A stretch of 8,468 bases of DNA from Acidothermaceae bacterium (GTDB taxonomy: Bacteria > Actinomycetota > Actinomycetes > Acidothermales > Acidothermaceae). The stretch is taken from the NCBI GenBank assembly GCA_025925185.1, contig JAICLV010000107.1:1-8468 (forward strand). The letters run 5' to 3'. The notes beneath the pieces are model-generated. The model did no database searches. It was not told the DNA's origin and saw only the letters and a list, made by a program, of their open reading frames with translations. The translations under genes and the position numbers were made by a program. Position 1 is the stretch's first letter. Each line of letters starts with the position of its first letter. Of the stretch, positions 1 to 5,546 are shown one piece after another.

Positions 1-546
1 CACCGTTCCGGGCGCGACCGCGTTAACCCGCACACCAATCGCTCCGAGCGGCACCACAAGTGAGTGCACCAAGCCGATAAGCCCTGCTTTGGCGGCGCTG
101 TAACCAATCAAACCGAAGCTTTGCAACGCATTGATGGACGACGCGAAAGTCACCGACCGATTGCCGGTTCCAGAGCGCAGGTTTGGCCAGGCCGCGGCCA
201 GCGTGACGTAATACGAGGTGAGGTTCAGTTCAACAGTGGCGCGGAAAACGTCGACCGTTGGCAATGCGCGGCCCTCGTCAACCGTCTCCTCGGGCAGCGA
301 GATTCCAGCGCAAGTGACGACATGCGCGACGGGCCGACCGAGGCCGGCAATGACATTTCGCATGGCGCCGGCGTCGCGAACGTCCGACACGGCGCCGGCA
401 TAGTCGCCGTCTCCTGGTGCGGTCAATGCCCGCTCGGAGATGTCGACGCCGGCCACTGCATATCCGGCGTCCAGGAATTTCTTCGCCGTCGCAGAGCCGA
501 TCCCGCCCGCGACTCCGGTCACCAACACCAAACCCGCGTCGTCCAT
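1..546 (-). CDS. Short-chain dehydrogenase/reductase (SDR), C-terminus cut by window edge
   Basis: The first 182 residues of an NAD(P)-dependent classical SDR oxidoreductase are present; roughly the last 60-80 residues lie beyond the left edge. The Rossmann cofactor motif TGVAGGIG is at residues 10-17. An acidic D35 follows strand 2 (AGVDIS), which in this family usually favours NAD(H) over NADP(H). CAG at 79-81 stands where NNAG is usual. N108 (ELNLTS), S136, Y149 and K153 (YSAAK) make up the full catalytic tetrad, with the usual 13-residue Ser-Tyr spacing. RVNAVAPG at 172-180 is typical of the family. The substrate cannot be read from the sequence. The ATG at 546 lies 22 nt beyond the stop of the diguanylate cyclase gene. 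It has no Shine-Dalgarno, but TAACGT sits 6 nt upstream, so it may be leaderless and independently transcribed. Base composition looks more AT-rich than in most of the window. Confidence 0.93.
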   Translation of the reverse strand, partial: MDDAGLVLVTGVAGGIGSATAKKFLDAGYAVAGVDISERALTAPGDGDYAGAVSDVRDAGAMRNVIAGLGRPVAHVVTCAGISLPEETVDEGRALPTVDVFRATVELNLTSYYVTLAAAWPNLRSGTGNRSVTFASSINALQSFGLIGYSAAKAGLIGLVHSLVVPLGAIGVRVNAVAPGTV

Positions 547-552
547 AGAGCG

Positions 553-558
553 ACGTTA
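553..558 (-). promoter_or_regulatory. Candidate -10 (TAACGT) for leaderless SDR transcript
   Basis: On the minus strand TAACGT, matching the actinobacterial -10 pattern TANNNT, ends 6 nt before the ATG at 546. That puts the predicted transcription start at or next to the start codon. There is no purine-rich ribosome site in between. No convincing -35 is visible. The hexamer lies in the 22-nt gap after the upstream gene. Confidence 0.45.
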
Positions 559-568
559 GCGAACGCGG

Positions 569-1921
569 CTACTCGGCCTGCGTGCGCTGCGAGCGAAGGT
601 CGAGCACTCGCGGTGTGTCGACGGTGAGGTCGAGCACTTGCTGCCGGGTGCCATCGGCGACCCTTACGCAGTTCCGGCCAGCTCGCTTCGCCGCATACAG
701 AGCGGTGTCGGCGGCGTCGAGCAACTCGTGCACGGAGTGGCCACTCTCGCGAAAAGCCGCGACGCCAACGGAAATCGTGACCCCAACCAACTGCGCTCGC
801 CCGGTCGCCTCGACCCGCACATCGGCGACGTGCGCGCGGATGCGCTCGGCCGCTTGCCGGGCCTGCTCAAGGTCAGAACCGGTGAGCAGGACGACGAATT
901 CCTCGCCGCCGAACCGTCCGACGAAGTCACGCGGACGCAGACCGTCGGTGAGAGCCGTCGCGACCGCGCGCAAGATGTCGTCGCCGGTCAGGTGACCAAA
1001 GCGGTCGTTGACGTCCTTGAAGTGGTCGATGTCAACGAGCAGAACGGCGAGCGACTCACCTCCGCCGCGGGCACGGGCGATCTCACGTTCGGCTACCTCT
1101 CGCCAGTAACCAGAGTTGGCGAGTCCGGTCTTCGCATCAGTGCGCGCAGCCTCGCGGAACTCCGCGACAAGCAGCGCACGTTGTAAGGCAAGAACCGGCG
1201 GTATCGCGAGCAACACGGCGAACGGCGAAGCTGCGCACGCTATCGCGACCAGCACGCCGGTGCACGCCTCGGCGGCGATCACGCCGGCGTCCTCGGTGCT
1301 GCCGAGATGGACGCGCACGGTCGTGCCAGGCTGCAGAAACGCGAAAAGTCGCGCCGCTATAACGGAAATCGCACCCTGTCGCACGACCACGCATAACAGG
1401 GTCGCGAACAGTACCGATCCGCCACCGACCAGAGCGGTGACGTCGACCGGATATCCAGTAGAGGTCACCGCTTGCCGCACCGACGCGGCGAGATAACCGC
1501 CCAACCCAATCGCCGAAACATTGAACAGGAACTTGACGGGGGCGCGCCGCATCACGCGCAGATAGAAGAACGCCTCGACCGGAATGACGACGAGCGCTGC
1601 GAACAGCGGTGGCAGAAGCAACGCGACGGGAAGTGTCCAGACGGCCATCAGGTCGTTGCTTCGATCGTGCCTTGGCCGGCGCCAGACCAGCCGCAACGAT
1701 CCCTCGATGCTCAGCATGGCGCAGCCCGAGAGCGCGGCGAAGGTCCACCAACTCGACCCGTCGAAACGGGTGCGCGACACGCCGACCGCGATCGCGGCGA
1801 CGTAAAGCGCCTCAATGGTCAGGACGTATCCGCGCGCCGACGCGGGCAGCCGCCAAAAACTCCAGCCGCGAACCTGCCACCAGCGGCCAACCGCCGGTCG
1901 CGCCGATGCGCGATCCCCCAT
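569..1921 (-). CDS. Membrane-anchored diguanylate cyclase (GGDEF domain)
   Basis: A 450-residue enzyme predicted to make cyclic di-GMP from two GTP at the inner face of the membrane. The N-terminal ~250 residues hold about six hydrophobic segments (roughly 32-50, 58-79, 93-122, 128-150, 162-181, 215-250) and resemble no sensor domain I can name. The catalytic domain begins at TDAKTGLANS (261-270), has the metal-site strand VDIDHFKDVND (296-306) and the signature GGEEF at 338-342. RPRD (329-332), five residues before GGEEF, is a canonical product-inhibition I-site, so the enzyme looks active and feedback-controlled. No EAL domain follows. The open frame extends upstream to 2206, but the extra ~95 residues are Arg/Pro/His-rich and non-protein-like. 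AGGAGG ends 9 nt before the ATG at 1921 but only 3 nt before an ATG at 1927, so 1921 is chosen. Input signal unknown. Confidence 0.93.
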   Translation of the reverse strand: MGDRASARPAVGRWWQVRGWSFWRLPASARGYVLTIEALYVAAIAVGVSRTRFDGSSWWTFAALSGCAMLSIEGSLRLVWRRPRHDRSNDLMAVWTLPVALLLPPLFAALVVIPVEAFFYLRVMRRAPVKFLFNVSAIGLGGYLAASVRQAVTSTGYPVDVTALVGGGSVLFATLLCVVVRQGAISVIAARLFAFLQPGTTVRVHLGSTEDAGVIAAEACTGVLVAIACAASPFAVLLAIPPVLALQRALLVAEFREAARTDAKTGLANSGYWREVAEREIARARGGGESLAVLLVDIDHFKDVNDRFGHLTGDDILRAVATALTDGLRPRDFVGRFGGEEFVVLLTGSDLEQARQAAERIRAHVADVRVEATGRAQLVGVTISVGVAAFRESGHSVHELLDAADTALYAAKRAGRNCVRVADGTRQQVLDLTVDTPRVLDLRSQRTQAE

Positions 1922-1930
1922 CGCCATGGC

Positions 1931-1936
1931 CCTCCT
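1931..1936 (-). promoter_or_regulatory. Ribosome binding site AGGAGG deciding the diguanylate cyclase start
   Basis: A perfect AGGAGG on the minus strand, 9 nt from the ATG at 1921 and 3 nt from the ATG at 1927. The spacing supports 1921 and argues against the long upstream extension of the reading frame. Confidence 0.75.
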
Positions 1937-2223
1937 GCCCCCACATCGACCACGCGCGCGCCGTCGCGCGGACGTGGTCAGTACGTCACGCAGCGTAGTT
2001 GCCGTGAGCCTACGCCGGTGGGTACGCCACGCACCAGGCCTGATGAGCCGCTTTTGCCGTGGTTCGGGCGAATTATCGCCGCGCGGGTGTTGACCTGGCG
2101 CTTCAGACGGCGCAAACGTGTGCCGATGAGATTGTGGCGGATCGCCTAGCCAGCGTCCGCCCGACCGCTGCGGCATTCGGAGGAGGCTGGCATGCGCGAC
2201 GTGCATTGGGGCTAAGAGAATCG

Positions 2224-2239
2224 CGCCGCACTTGCGGCG
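2224..2239. repeat. Short GC hairpin
   Basis: CGCCGCA (2224-2230) and TGCGGCG (2233-2239) are exact inverse complements separated by two bases. The realistic form is a 6-bp stem with a 4-base loop. It lies 10 nt from the larger hairpin, on the side towards the diguanylate cyclase, and may form a tandem terminator with it. Confidence 0.35.
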
Positions 2240-2249
2240 TAGTCAGACG

Positions 2250-2291
2250 GCGAGCCGCCGGGTCGAACCCCCCACCGACCCGGCGGCTCGC
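2250..2291 (-). terminator. Strong 16-bp hairpin, probable terminator of RNA methyltransferase gene
   Basis: GCGAGCCGCCGGGTCG (2250-2265) and CGACCCGGCGGCTCGC (2276-2291) are perfect inverse complements around a 10-nt loop. The hairpin begins 53 nt past the methyltransferase stop. No T-tract follows on either strand, which is common for hairpin terminators in high-GC actinobacteria. It could act in either direction, but only the minus strand carries a transcript ending here. A T-loop-like GTCGAACC string in the loop region is not part of a tRNA. Confidence 0.55.
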
Positions 2292-2344
2292 TCCATTTCC
2301 GGGTTCGCGGCGGAATCGGTGACGTTTGCCGTCCGCGGGCAACC

Positions 2345-3172
2345 TCAGGTATTCGTCGGCCGGATCGGCCGCCGTAGCGCATAACACGCGACGGCCGCCG
2401 CGGCGGCGACGTTCAACGAGTCGACGCCGTTGCACATGGGAATCCGCACCGGCCGCGCCGCCGACATCGCCCGCACCGAGAGCCCGGGCCCTTCCGCGCC
2501 GAGCAAGAGGGCGAGCTTCGCGTCGTCCAAGACTTGCAACTCATCGATCGGCGTGGCGCCCGCGTCGGGCGTGAGCGCCAGCAGCTCGAACCCCGCGAGC
2601 GACGCAAGGCCGCCGGGCCACGAGTCGAACCGCGCGTATGGGATCGCGAACACCTCCCCCATCGAGACCCGGACCGAGCGCCGATACAGCGGGTCGGCGC
2701 AGCTCGGCGTCAGCAGCACGGCGTCCATGCCGAGCCCGGCCGCGCAGCGGAAGATCGCGCCGAGGTTGGTGTGGCTGTTGACGTCCTCGAGCACCACGAC
2801 CCGTGACGCGCCCGCAAGCACCGACTCAACCGATGGCAGCGGCAGCCGACCCATCGACGCCAGCGCACCGCGATGCACGTGGAAGCCGGCGATCTCCCCC
2901 AGCAACTCCTCGGAGCCGACGAAGACCGGAACGTCGGTGTCGTCGGCGACGGCGAGCACCGTCGGGAGCCAGCGCTCGCTCGTGAGCGCCGACCGCATCG
3001 GGTAACCGGCGCGAACGGCCCGGCGCATCACCAGCTCGCCTTCGGCGATGAAGATGCCATCCGCCGGCTCGGTGCGCCGCCGCAGCTCGACGTCGGTGAG
3101 GGCGCGGTAATCGGCCAGCCTCGGGTCGGCCGCGTTTTCGATGAACACGGTCGCCGCCATGCTCCGCATCAT
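2345..3172 (-). CDS. SpoU/TrmH-family RNA 2'-O-methyltransferase
   Basis: A 275-residue member of the SPOUT class that transfers a methyl group from S-adenosylmethionine to a ribose 2'-OH in tRNA or rRNA. Residues ~25-115 form the small substrate-binding domain (FIAEGELVMRRA at 41-52). The knotted catalytic domain shows all three family motifs: motif 1 at 129-148 with N136 and R142 (HTNLGAIFR), motif 2 LLLGAEGPGLS at 222-232, and motif 3 IPMCNGVDSLNVAAA at 244-258 with S252 and N254. Length is normal for the family, and no target nucleotide can be assigned. The start is uncertain: ATGs at 3172, 3169 and 3160 are all possible, none has a well-spaced Shine-Dalgarno, and conservation would favour MAATVFIEN at 3160. 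The gene is transcribed divergently from the small membrane protein 65 bp away and is followed by a strong hairpin. Confidence 0.93.
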   Translation of the reverse strand: MMRSMAATVFIENAADPRLADYRALTDVELRRRTEPADGIFIAEGELVMRRAVRAGYPMRSALTSERWLPTVLAVADDTDVPVFVGSEELLGEIAGFHVHRGALASMGRLPLPSVESVLAGASRVVVLEDVNSHTNLGAIFRCAAGLGMDAVLLTPSCADPLYRRSVRVSMGEVFAIPYARFDSWPGGLASLAGFELLALTPDAGATPIDELQVLDDAKLALLLGAEGPGLSVRAMSAARPVRIPMCNGVDSLNVAAAAAVACYALRRPIRPTNT

Positions 3173-3194
3173 CCCGGACGACGTCGCGGTCGCG

Positions 3195-3200
3195 TACCGT
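3195..3200 (+). promoter_or_regulatory. Candidate -10 (TACCGT) for the small membrane protein gene
   Basis: TACCGT matches TANNNT and would give a 5' leader of about 30 nt containing the GAGGAG ribosome site. No -35 is evident in the 65-bp divergent gap. If real, it rules out the overlapping GTG at 3199 as a start. Confidence 0.3.
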
Positions 3201-3221
3201 GGACATCGGGATCACGTTTCC

Positions 3222-3227
3222 GAGGAG
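3222..3227 (+). promoter_or_regulatory. Ribosome binding site GAGGAG deciding the small membrane protein start
   Basis: GAGGAG ends 10 nt before the ATG at 3238. The alternative in-frame GTG at 3199 has no such site and lies upstream of it, so the shorter 70-residue product is preferred. Confidence 0.65.
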
Positions 3228-3237
3228 TTGGCATTCG

Positions 3238-3450
3238 ATGAACGACCTCGACGTCTTGACGGGCCGCTCGCGCGGTTCGCTGATGCGCTCCGCGCGCGCC
3301 GGCGTCGCCTTGTTCGGTAGCGGTTTCGTGGTGGGCATCGTGGCGGCGTTGGTTTTCGGGGCGCTGATCCGCACGGTCGTCATCGTCGCGGCGATCGTCA
3401 TCGTGCTCGTTGCCGCCGCCCGCATGGCGATGGGCCGCAAGCGCGACTGA
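3238..3450 (+). CDS. Small two-helix membrane protein of unknown function
   Basis: I do not recognise the family. The 70-residue product has a hydrophilic N-terminus (MNDLDVLTGRSRGSLMRSAR), then one long hydrophobic block at about 22-64. This is long enough for two tight membrane passes (VALFGSGFVVGIVAALVFGA and VVIVAAIVIVLVAAARMAM) joined by a single Arg-Thr turn. It ends in a basic tail, GRKRD. There is no signal peptidase site, lipobox or cysteine. The good ribosome site and the clean stop before a convergent gene support it as real. It is divergent from the RNA methyltransferase and convergent with the TauE/SafE gene, so it appears to be monocistronic. Confidence 0.75.
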   Translation: MNDLDVLTGRSRGSLMRSARAGVALFGSGFVVGIVAALVFGALIRTVVIVAAIVIVLVAAARMAMGRKRD

Positions 3451-3458
3451 GCGCGGGC

Positions 3459-3509
3459 AAGTGCTGAGCCTCACCAAGTACCGAGCCTCACCAAGTACTG
3501 AGCGTCACC
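3459..3509. repeat. Three tandem 17-bp repeats between convergent genes
   Basis: Three head-to-tail copies with no gap: AAGTGCTGAGCCTCACC (3459-3475), AAGTACCGAGCCTCACC (3476-3492) and AAGTACTGAGCGTCACC (3493-3509). The consensus is AAGTRCYGAGCSTCACC, with two differences between neighbouring copies 1-2 and two between 2-3. The array starts 9 nt after the small membrane protein stop. Its third copy contains the TauE/SafE stop codon (3505-3507), so it runs into coding sequence. It does not fold into a strong hairpin. Confidence 0.9.
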
Positions 3510-4278
3510 AGTCGAGGAAGAGCTTCACCGTCACAGTGATGCCTGCCCCGACGATGATTGCCCGCAGTAGGTTGGGCGGCAGCCGCCGGCCGAAGTGCGA
3601 GCCGATCTGACCGCCGATCGTGGCACCGATCGCGAGGAGCAGCGCCGGAAGCCAGGCCACTGAGGCAAATATCGCGAACAGCACCGCGCCGATGCCGTTG
3701 ACGAGCGCGGTGAGCACGTTTTTCAGCGCGTTTAGCCGCTGCAGATGGTCATCGACGAAGATGCCGAGCAGCGCGATCAGGATCACGCCCTGTGCCGCGC
3801 CGAAGTAACCGCCGTAGACGGCGGTGAGAAACACGCCGACGTCGAGGATCGGCTCGCGGTGCCTCGGCACGGTCGCGTTGGCTCGCCGCGCCGCGACGCG
3901 GGCGGCAAGCCGTGGCTGGACGATCACCAGGCCGACGGCGAGCAGGACGAGGAACGGGACGACCCGTTCGAACGTCGCGCCAGGCAGCGCGAGGAGCAGC
4001 AGCGCCCCGGCCAGGCCGCCCGTGAGCGAGATCGCGCCGAGGCGGCGGATCCGGGAACGTTGCCCGATGAGTTCGCGTCGATAGCCGATCGCCCCGCTGA
4101 TCGAGCCGGGCACCAGGCCGACCGTGTTGGTGACGTTGGCCACCTTCGGGGAGAAGCCGAAGGCCAGCAAGGTCGGGAATGTCAGTAGCGAACCTGAGCC
4201 GACCACGGTGTTGACCGTGCCGGCGACGATGCCGGCTCCAAACACACCGGCCATCTGCAACTCGCTAAGGGCCGGCAC
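3505..4278 (-). CDS. TauE/SafE-family membrane transporter (putative sulfite/organic anion exporter)
   Basis: A 257-residue polytopic protein, the usual length for the family, with about eight hydrophobic segments arranged as two related halves. Half one carries GIVAGTVNTVVGSGSLLTFP (16-35) and the half-two counterpart is VYGGYFGAAQGVILI (154-168), followed by ALKNVLTALVNGIGA (184-198). A loop of basic character (~122-142) separates the halves. GGQIGSHFGRRLP (222-234) is also typical. Family members export sulfite, sulfoacetate or other small anions by proton-coupled flux; the substrate is not predictable here because no sulfur-metabolism gene is adjacent. The start is a GTG with TAACAT 7 nt upstream and no Shine-Dalgarno, so a leaderless transcript is likely. 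ATG at 4254 (residue 9) is the alternative start. Converges on the small membrane protein; repeats lie at both ends of the gene. Confidence 0.92.
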   Translation of the reverse strand: MPALSELQMAGVFGAGIVAGTVNTVVGSGSLLTFPTLLAFGFSPKVANVTNTVGLVPGSISGAIGYRRELIGQRSRIRRLGAISLTGGLAGALLLLALPGATFERVVPFLVLLAVGLVIVQPRLAARVAARRANATVPRHREPILDVGVFLTAVYGGYFGAAQGVILIALLGIFVDDHLQRLNALKNVLTALVNGIGAVLFAIFASVAWLPALLLAIGATIGGQIGSHFGRRLPPNLLRAIIVGAGITVTVKLFLDW

Positions 4279-4285
4279 GCCTGTG

Positions 4286-4291
4286 ATGTTA
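4286..4291 (-). promoter_or_regulatory. Candidate -10 (TAACAT) for leaderless TauE/SafE transcript
   Basis: TAACAT on the minus strand ends 7 nt before the GTG at 4278. This matches TANNNT at leaderless spacing and supports GTG at 4278 over ATG at 4254. No clear -35. Confidence 0.5.
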
Positions 4292-4328
4292 TTCGCCGTC
4301 CCATCCGGGCCGACCCGCCCGCCCGCTA

Positions 4329-4414
4329 GTTGACCACGCTCAGGGGGCGCAGACCCCCCGAGCTGGGCGTCTGCGCCACGCTCAGGGAGTTTTGGCCCCC
4401 TGAGCGTGATCGAC
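4329..4414. repeat. Nested palindromic element with three copies of CACGCTCAGGG
   Basis: The outer arms GTTGACCACGCTCAGGGGG (4329-4347) and CCCCCTGAGCGTGATCGAC (4396-4414) pair at 17 of 19 positions, plus one G-U. Inside, GGCGCAGAC (4346-4354) and GTCTGCGCC (4369-4377) are a perfect 9-bp inverted repeat. A second direct copy, CACGCTCAGGG (4377-4387), can instead pair perfectly (11 bp) with 4398-4408 around a 10-nt loop. Two arms therefore compete for one partner. The element lies in the 197-bp gap between the divergent TauE/SafE and transglycosylase genes. It could be a dispersed REP/MITE-like repeat or a leader structure. Confidence 0.85.
4377..4408 (+). terminator. 11-bp hairpin in front of the transglycosylase gene
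   Basis: CACGCTCAGGG / CCCTGAGCGTG around the loop AGTTTTGGCC. No T-run follows on the plus strand. It would stop or pause transcription entering from the left, or act as a leader hairpin 67 nt before the GTG at 4476. It forms only if the outer arm at 4335-4347 is unpaired. The call as terminator is tentative. Confidence 0.35.
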
Positions 4415-4475
4415 TTCGCCCTGGGGTGAGGGTGTTGGGTTCAAGGCGGGTCACGCGTCGTCCGACGCAATTGCG

Positions 4476-5546
4476 GTGAGCCGTTCGCAGCAACGGCGGG
4501 GCCGCGCCCTGCTCGCCGCACTCGCGGTGACCGCCCTGGTGTGCGCGGGCGCTGGCGAGGCGTGGGCCGACCAGCTCGGCGACGCGAAGTCGGAGGCGGC
4601 CCGGATCGCTGGCCAGGTCGCGCAGCTGCAACCGCAGGTCGACCAAGCGCTCGCCGACTACGAGACGGCACTGAACGCGGTCGGAGAGTCCGTCTCGGTG
4701 AGCGTCGCGGCGCGGCGCGCGTACGAGACGTTGCAGGCCCAGGCGGCCGCGGCCGACGCCACGCATGACGCGCGAGCGGTCGCGCTGTACGAGTCGGGCG
4801 GCACCATGGTGCTCTATGCCGCGGTGCTGGAGACCGGCGACCCGAACAACCTGCCCCAGGTGCCGATGCTGACCGGTGTCGTCGCGCGCGACGCGGCGAC
4901 CGCCGCGACGGCGCGCAGAGTCGCGCAGGCCGCCAAGCAACGTTTCGAGGCCGCCGACAACGACATCTCGACGAGCATGACCAGCGCGGACGCCGTCGAC
5001 CAGCGGCTCACCCAGTTGCAGACCCTGCTCACGGAGCAGCAGTCGCTCCTCGACGCCGCGTCGGCGAAGGCGAAGCAGCTGCAGGCGTTACGTGCTGCGG
5101 CGGAGGCGGTGGCGGCGGCACGGGCCGCCGCGGCCGCGGCGAACGCGAACGCCGCGTCGTCCGTCACGCCCTACCCGATCCCGCCGGCCTTTCGCGCCCT
5201 CTACCAGGCCGCGGCGACCACCTGCCAAGGGCTGTCATGGACGGTGCTCGCCGCGATCGGCCAGGTGGAGACCCACCACGGCAGCGGAACCATGGTGTCG
5301 TCGGCGGGCGCGCTCGGCCCGATGCAGTTCATGCCCCCGACGTTCGCGCATTACGCGGTCGACGGCGACCATGACGGCAAGGCCGACATCATGAACTCGG
5401 CCGACTCCATCTTCACCGCGGCGCACTACCTGTGCGCCAACGGCGCGGGCAGCGGCGACGCCGGGCTGTACAACGCGATCTGGCACTACAACCACGCCGA
5501 CTGGTACGTGCAGTTGGTCTTGTCACTCGCGGGCAAGATCACCTGA
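4476..5546 (+). CDS. Secreted coiled-coil lytic transglycosylase (SLT/MltB-like domain)
   Basis: A 356-residue exported peptidoglycan enzyme predicted to cleave the MurNAc-GlcNAc bond. A Sec signal peptide covers 1-31: basic SRSQQRRGR, a hydrophobic core, and AWA before DQ. Residues 33-100 and 140-225 are Ala/Gln-rich heptad-like helices resembling the regulatory coiled coils of cell-wall hydrolases (PcsB/RipA type). TPYPIP at ~231-236 links to the catalytic domain: E265 in GQVETHHG as likely general acid, SAGALGPMQFMPPTF (276-290), DGDHDGKADIMNSADSI (296-312, acidic, possibly metal binding), and NAIWHYNHADWYV (333-345). C250 and C320 could form a disulfide outside the cell. The GTG start fits the signal peptide, but I see neither a Shine-Dalgarno nor a TANNNT at leaderless spacing. 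Its end overlaps the convergent SPFH gene by 24 nt. Confidence 0.9.
   Translation: MSRSQQRRGRALLAALAVTALVCAGAGEAWADQLGDAKSEAARIAGQVAQLQPQVDQALADYETALNAVGESVSVSVAARRAYETLQAQAAAADATHDARAVALYESGGTMVLYAAVLETGDPNNLPQVPMLTGVVARDAATAATARRVAQAAKQRFEAADNDISTSMTSADAVDQRLTQLQTLLTEQQSLLDAASAKAKQLQALRAAAEAVAAARAAAAAANANAASSVTPYPIPPAFRALYQAAATTCQGLSWTVLAAIGQVETHHGSGTMVSSAGALGPMQFMPPTFAHYAVDGDHDGKADIMNSADSIFTAAHYLCANGAGSGDAGLYNAIWHYNHADWYVQLVLSLAGKIT

Larger units (their letters stand above)
1922..2344. other. Gene-free stretch between RNA methyltransferase 3' end and diguanylate cyclase 5' end
   Basis: About 420 bases with no frame that looks like protein: the open frames here are Arg/Pro-rich and overlap in several phases. 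It holds the AGGAGG ribosome site (1931-1936), a short GC hairpin (2224-2239) and a strong 16-bp hairpin (2250-2291). The diguanylate cyclase promoter must lie between the hairpins and 1940. A TACGCT hexamer is present on the minus strand, but without a matching -35 I do not call it. I see no tRNA and no riboswitch I recognise. Confidence 0.6.

Noticed and set aside
1928..2206. N-terminal extension of the diguanylate cyclase reading frame to an ATG at 2206
   Set aside because: The extra residues are Arg/Pro/His-rich and unlike a protein domain, and AGGAGG lies at proper spacing before the ATG at 1921.
2256..2292. Possible tRNA 3' half, from GTCGAACC-like T-loop string and CTCCA-like end
   Set aside because: The bases form a perfect 16-bp hairpin with no anticodon or D arm upstream; the spacing does not fit a tRNA.
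2103..2435. Minus-strand frame of 110 codons across the methyltransferase end and the gap
   Set aside because: Overlaps the end of a real gene in another phase and crosses the terminator hairpin; Arg-rich composition.
3199..3237. Upstream GTG start for the small membrane protein
   Set aside because: No ribosome site; it overlaps a candidate -10 and lies ahead of the GAGGAG site that serves the ATG at 3238.
3459..3509. CRISPR array
   Set aside because: The 17-bp units are contiguous with no spacers and no cas gene is nearby.
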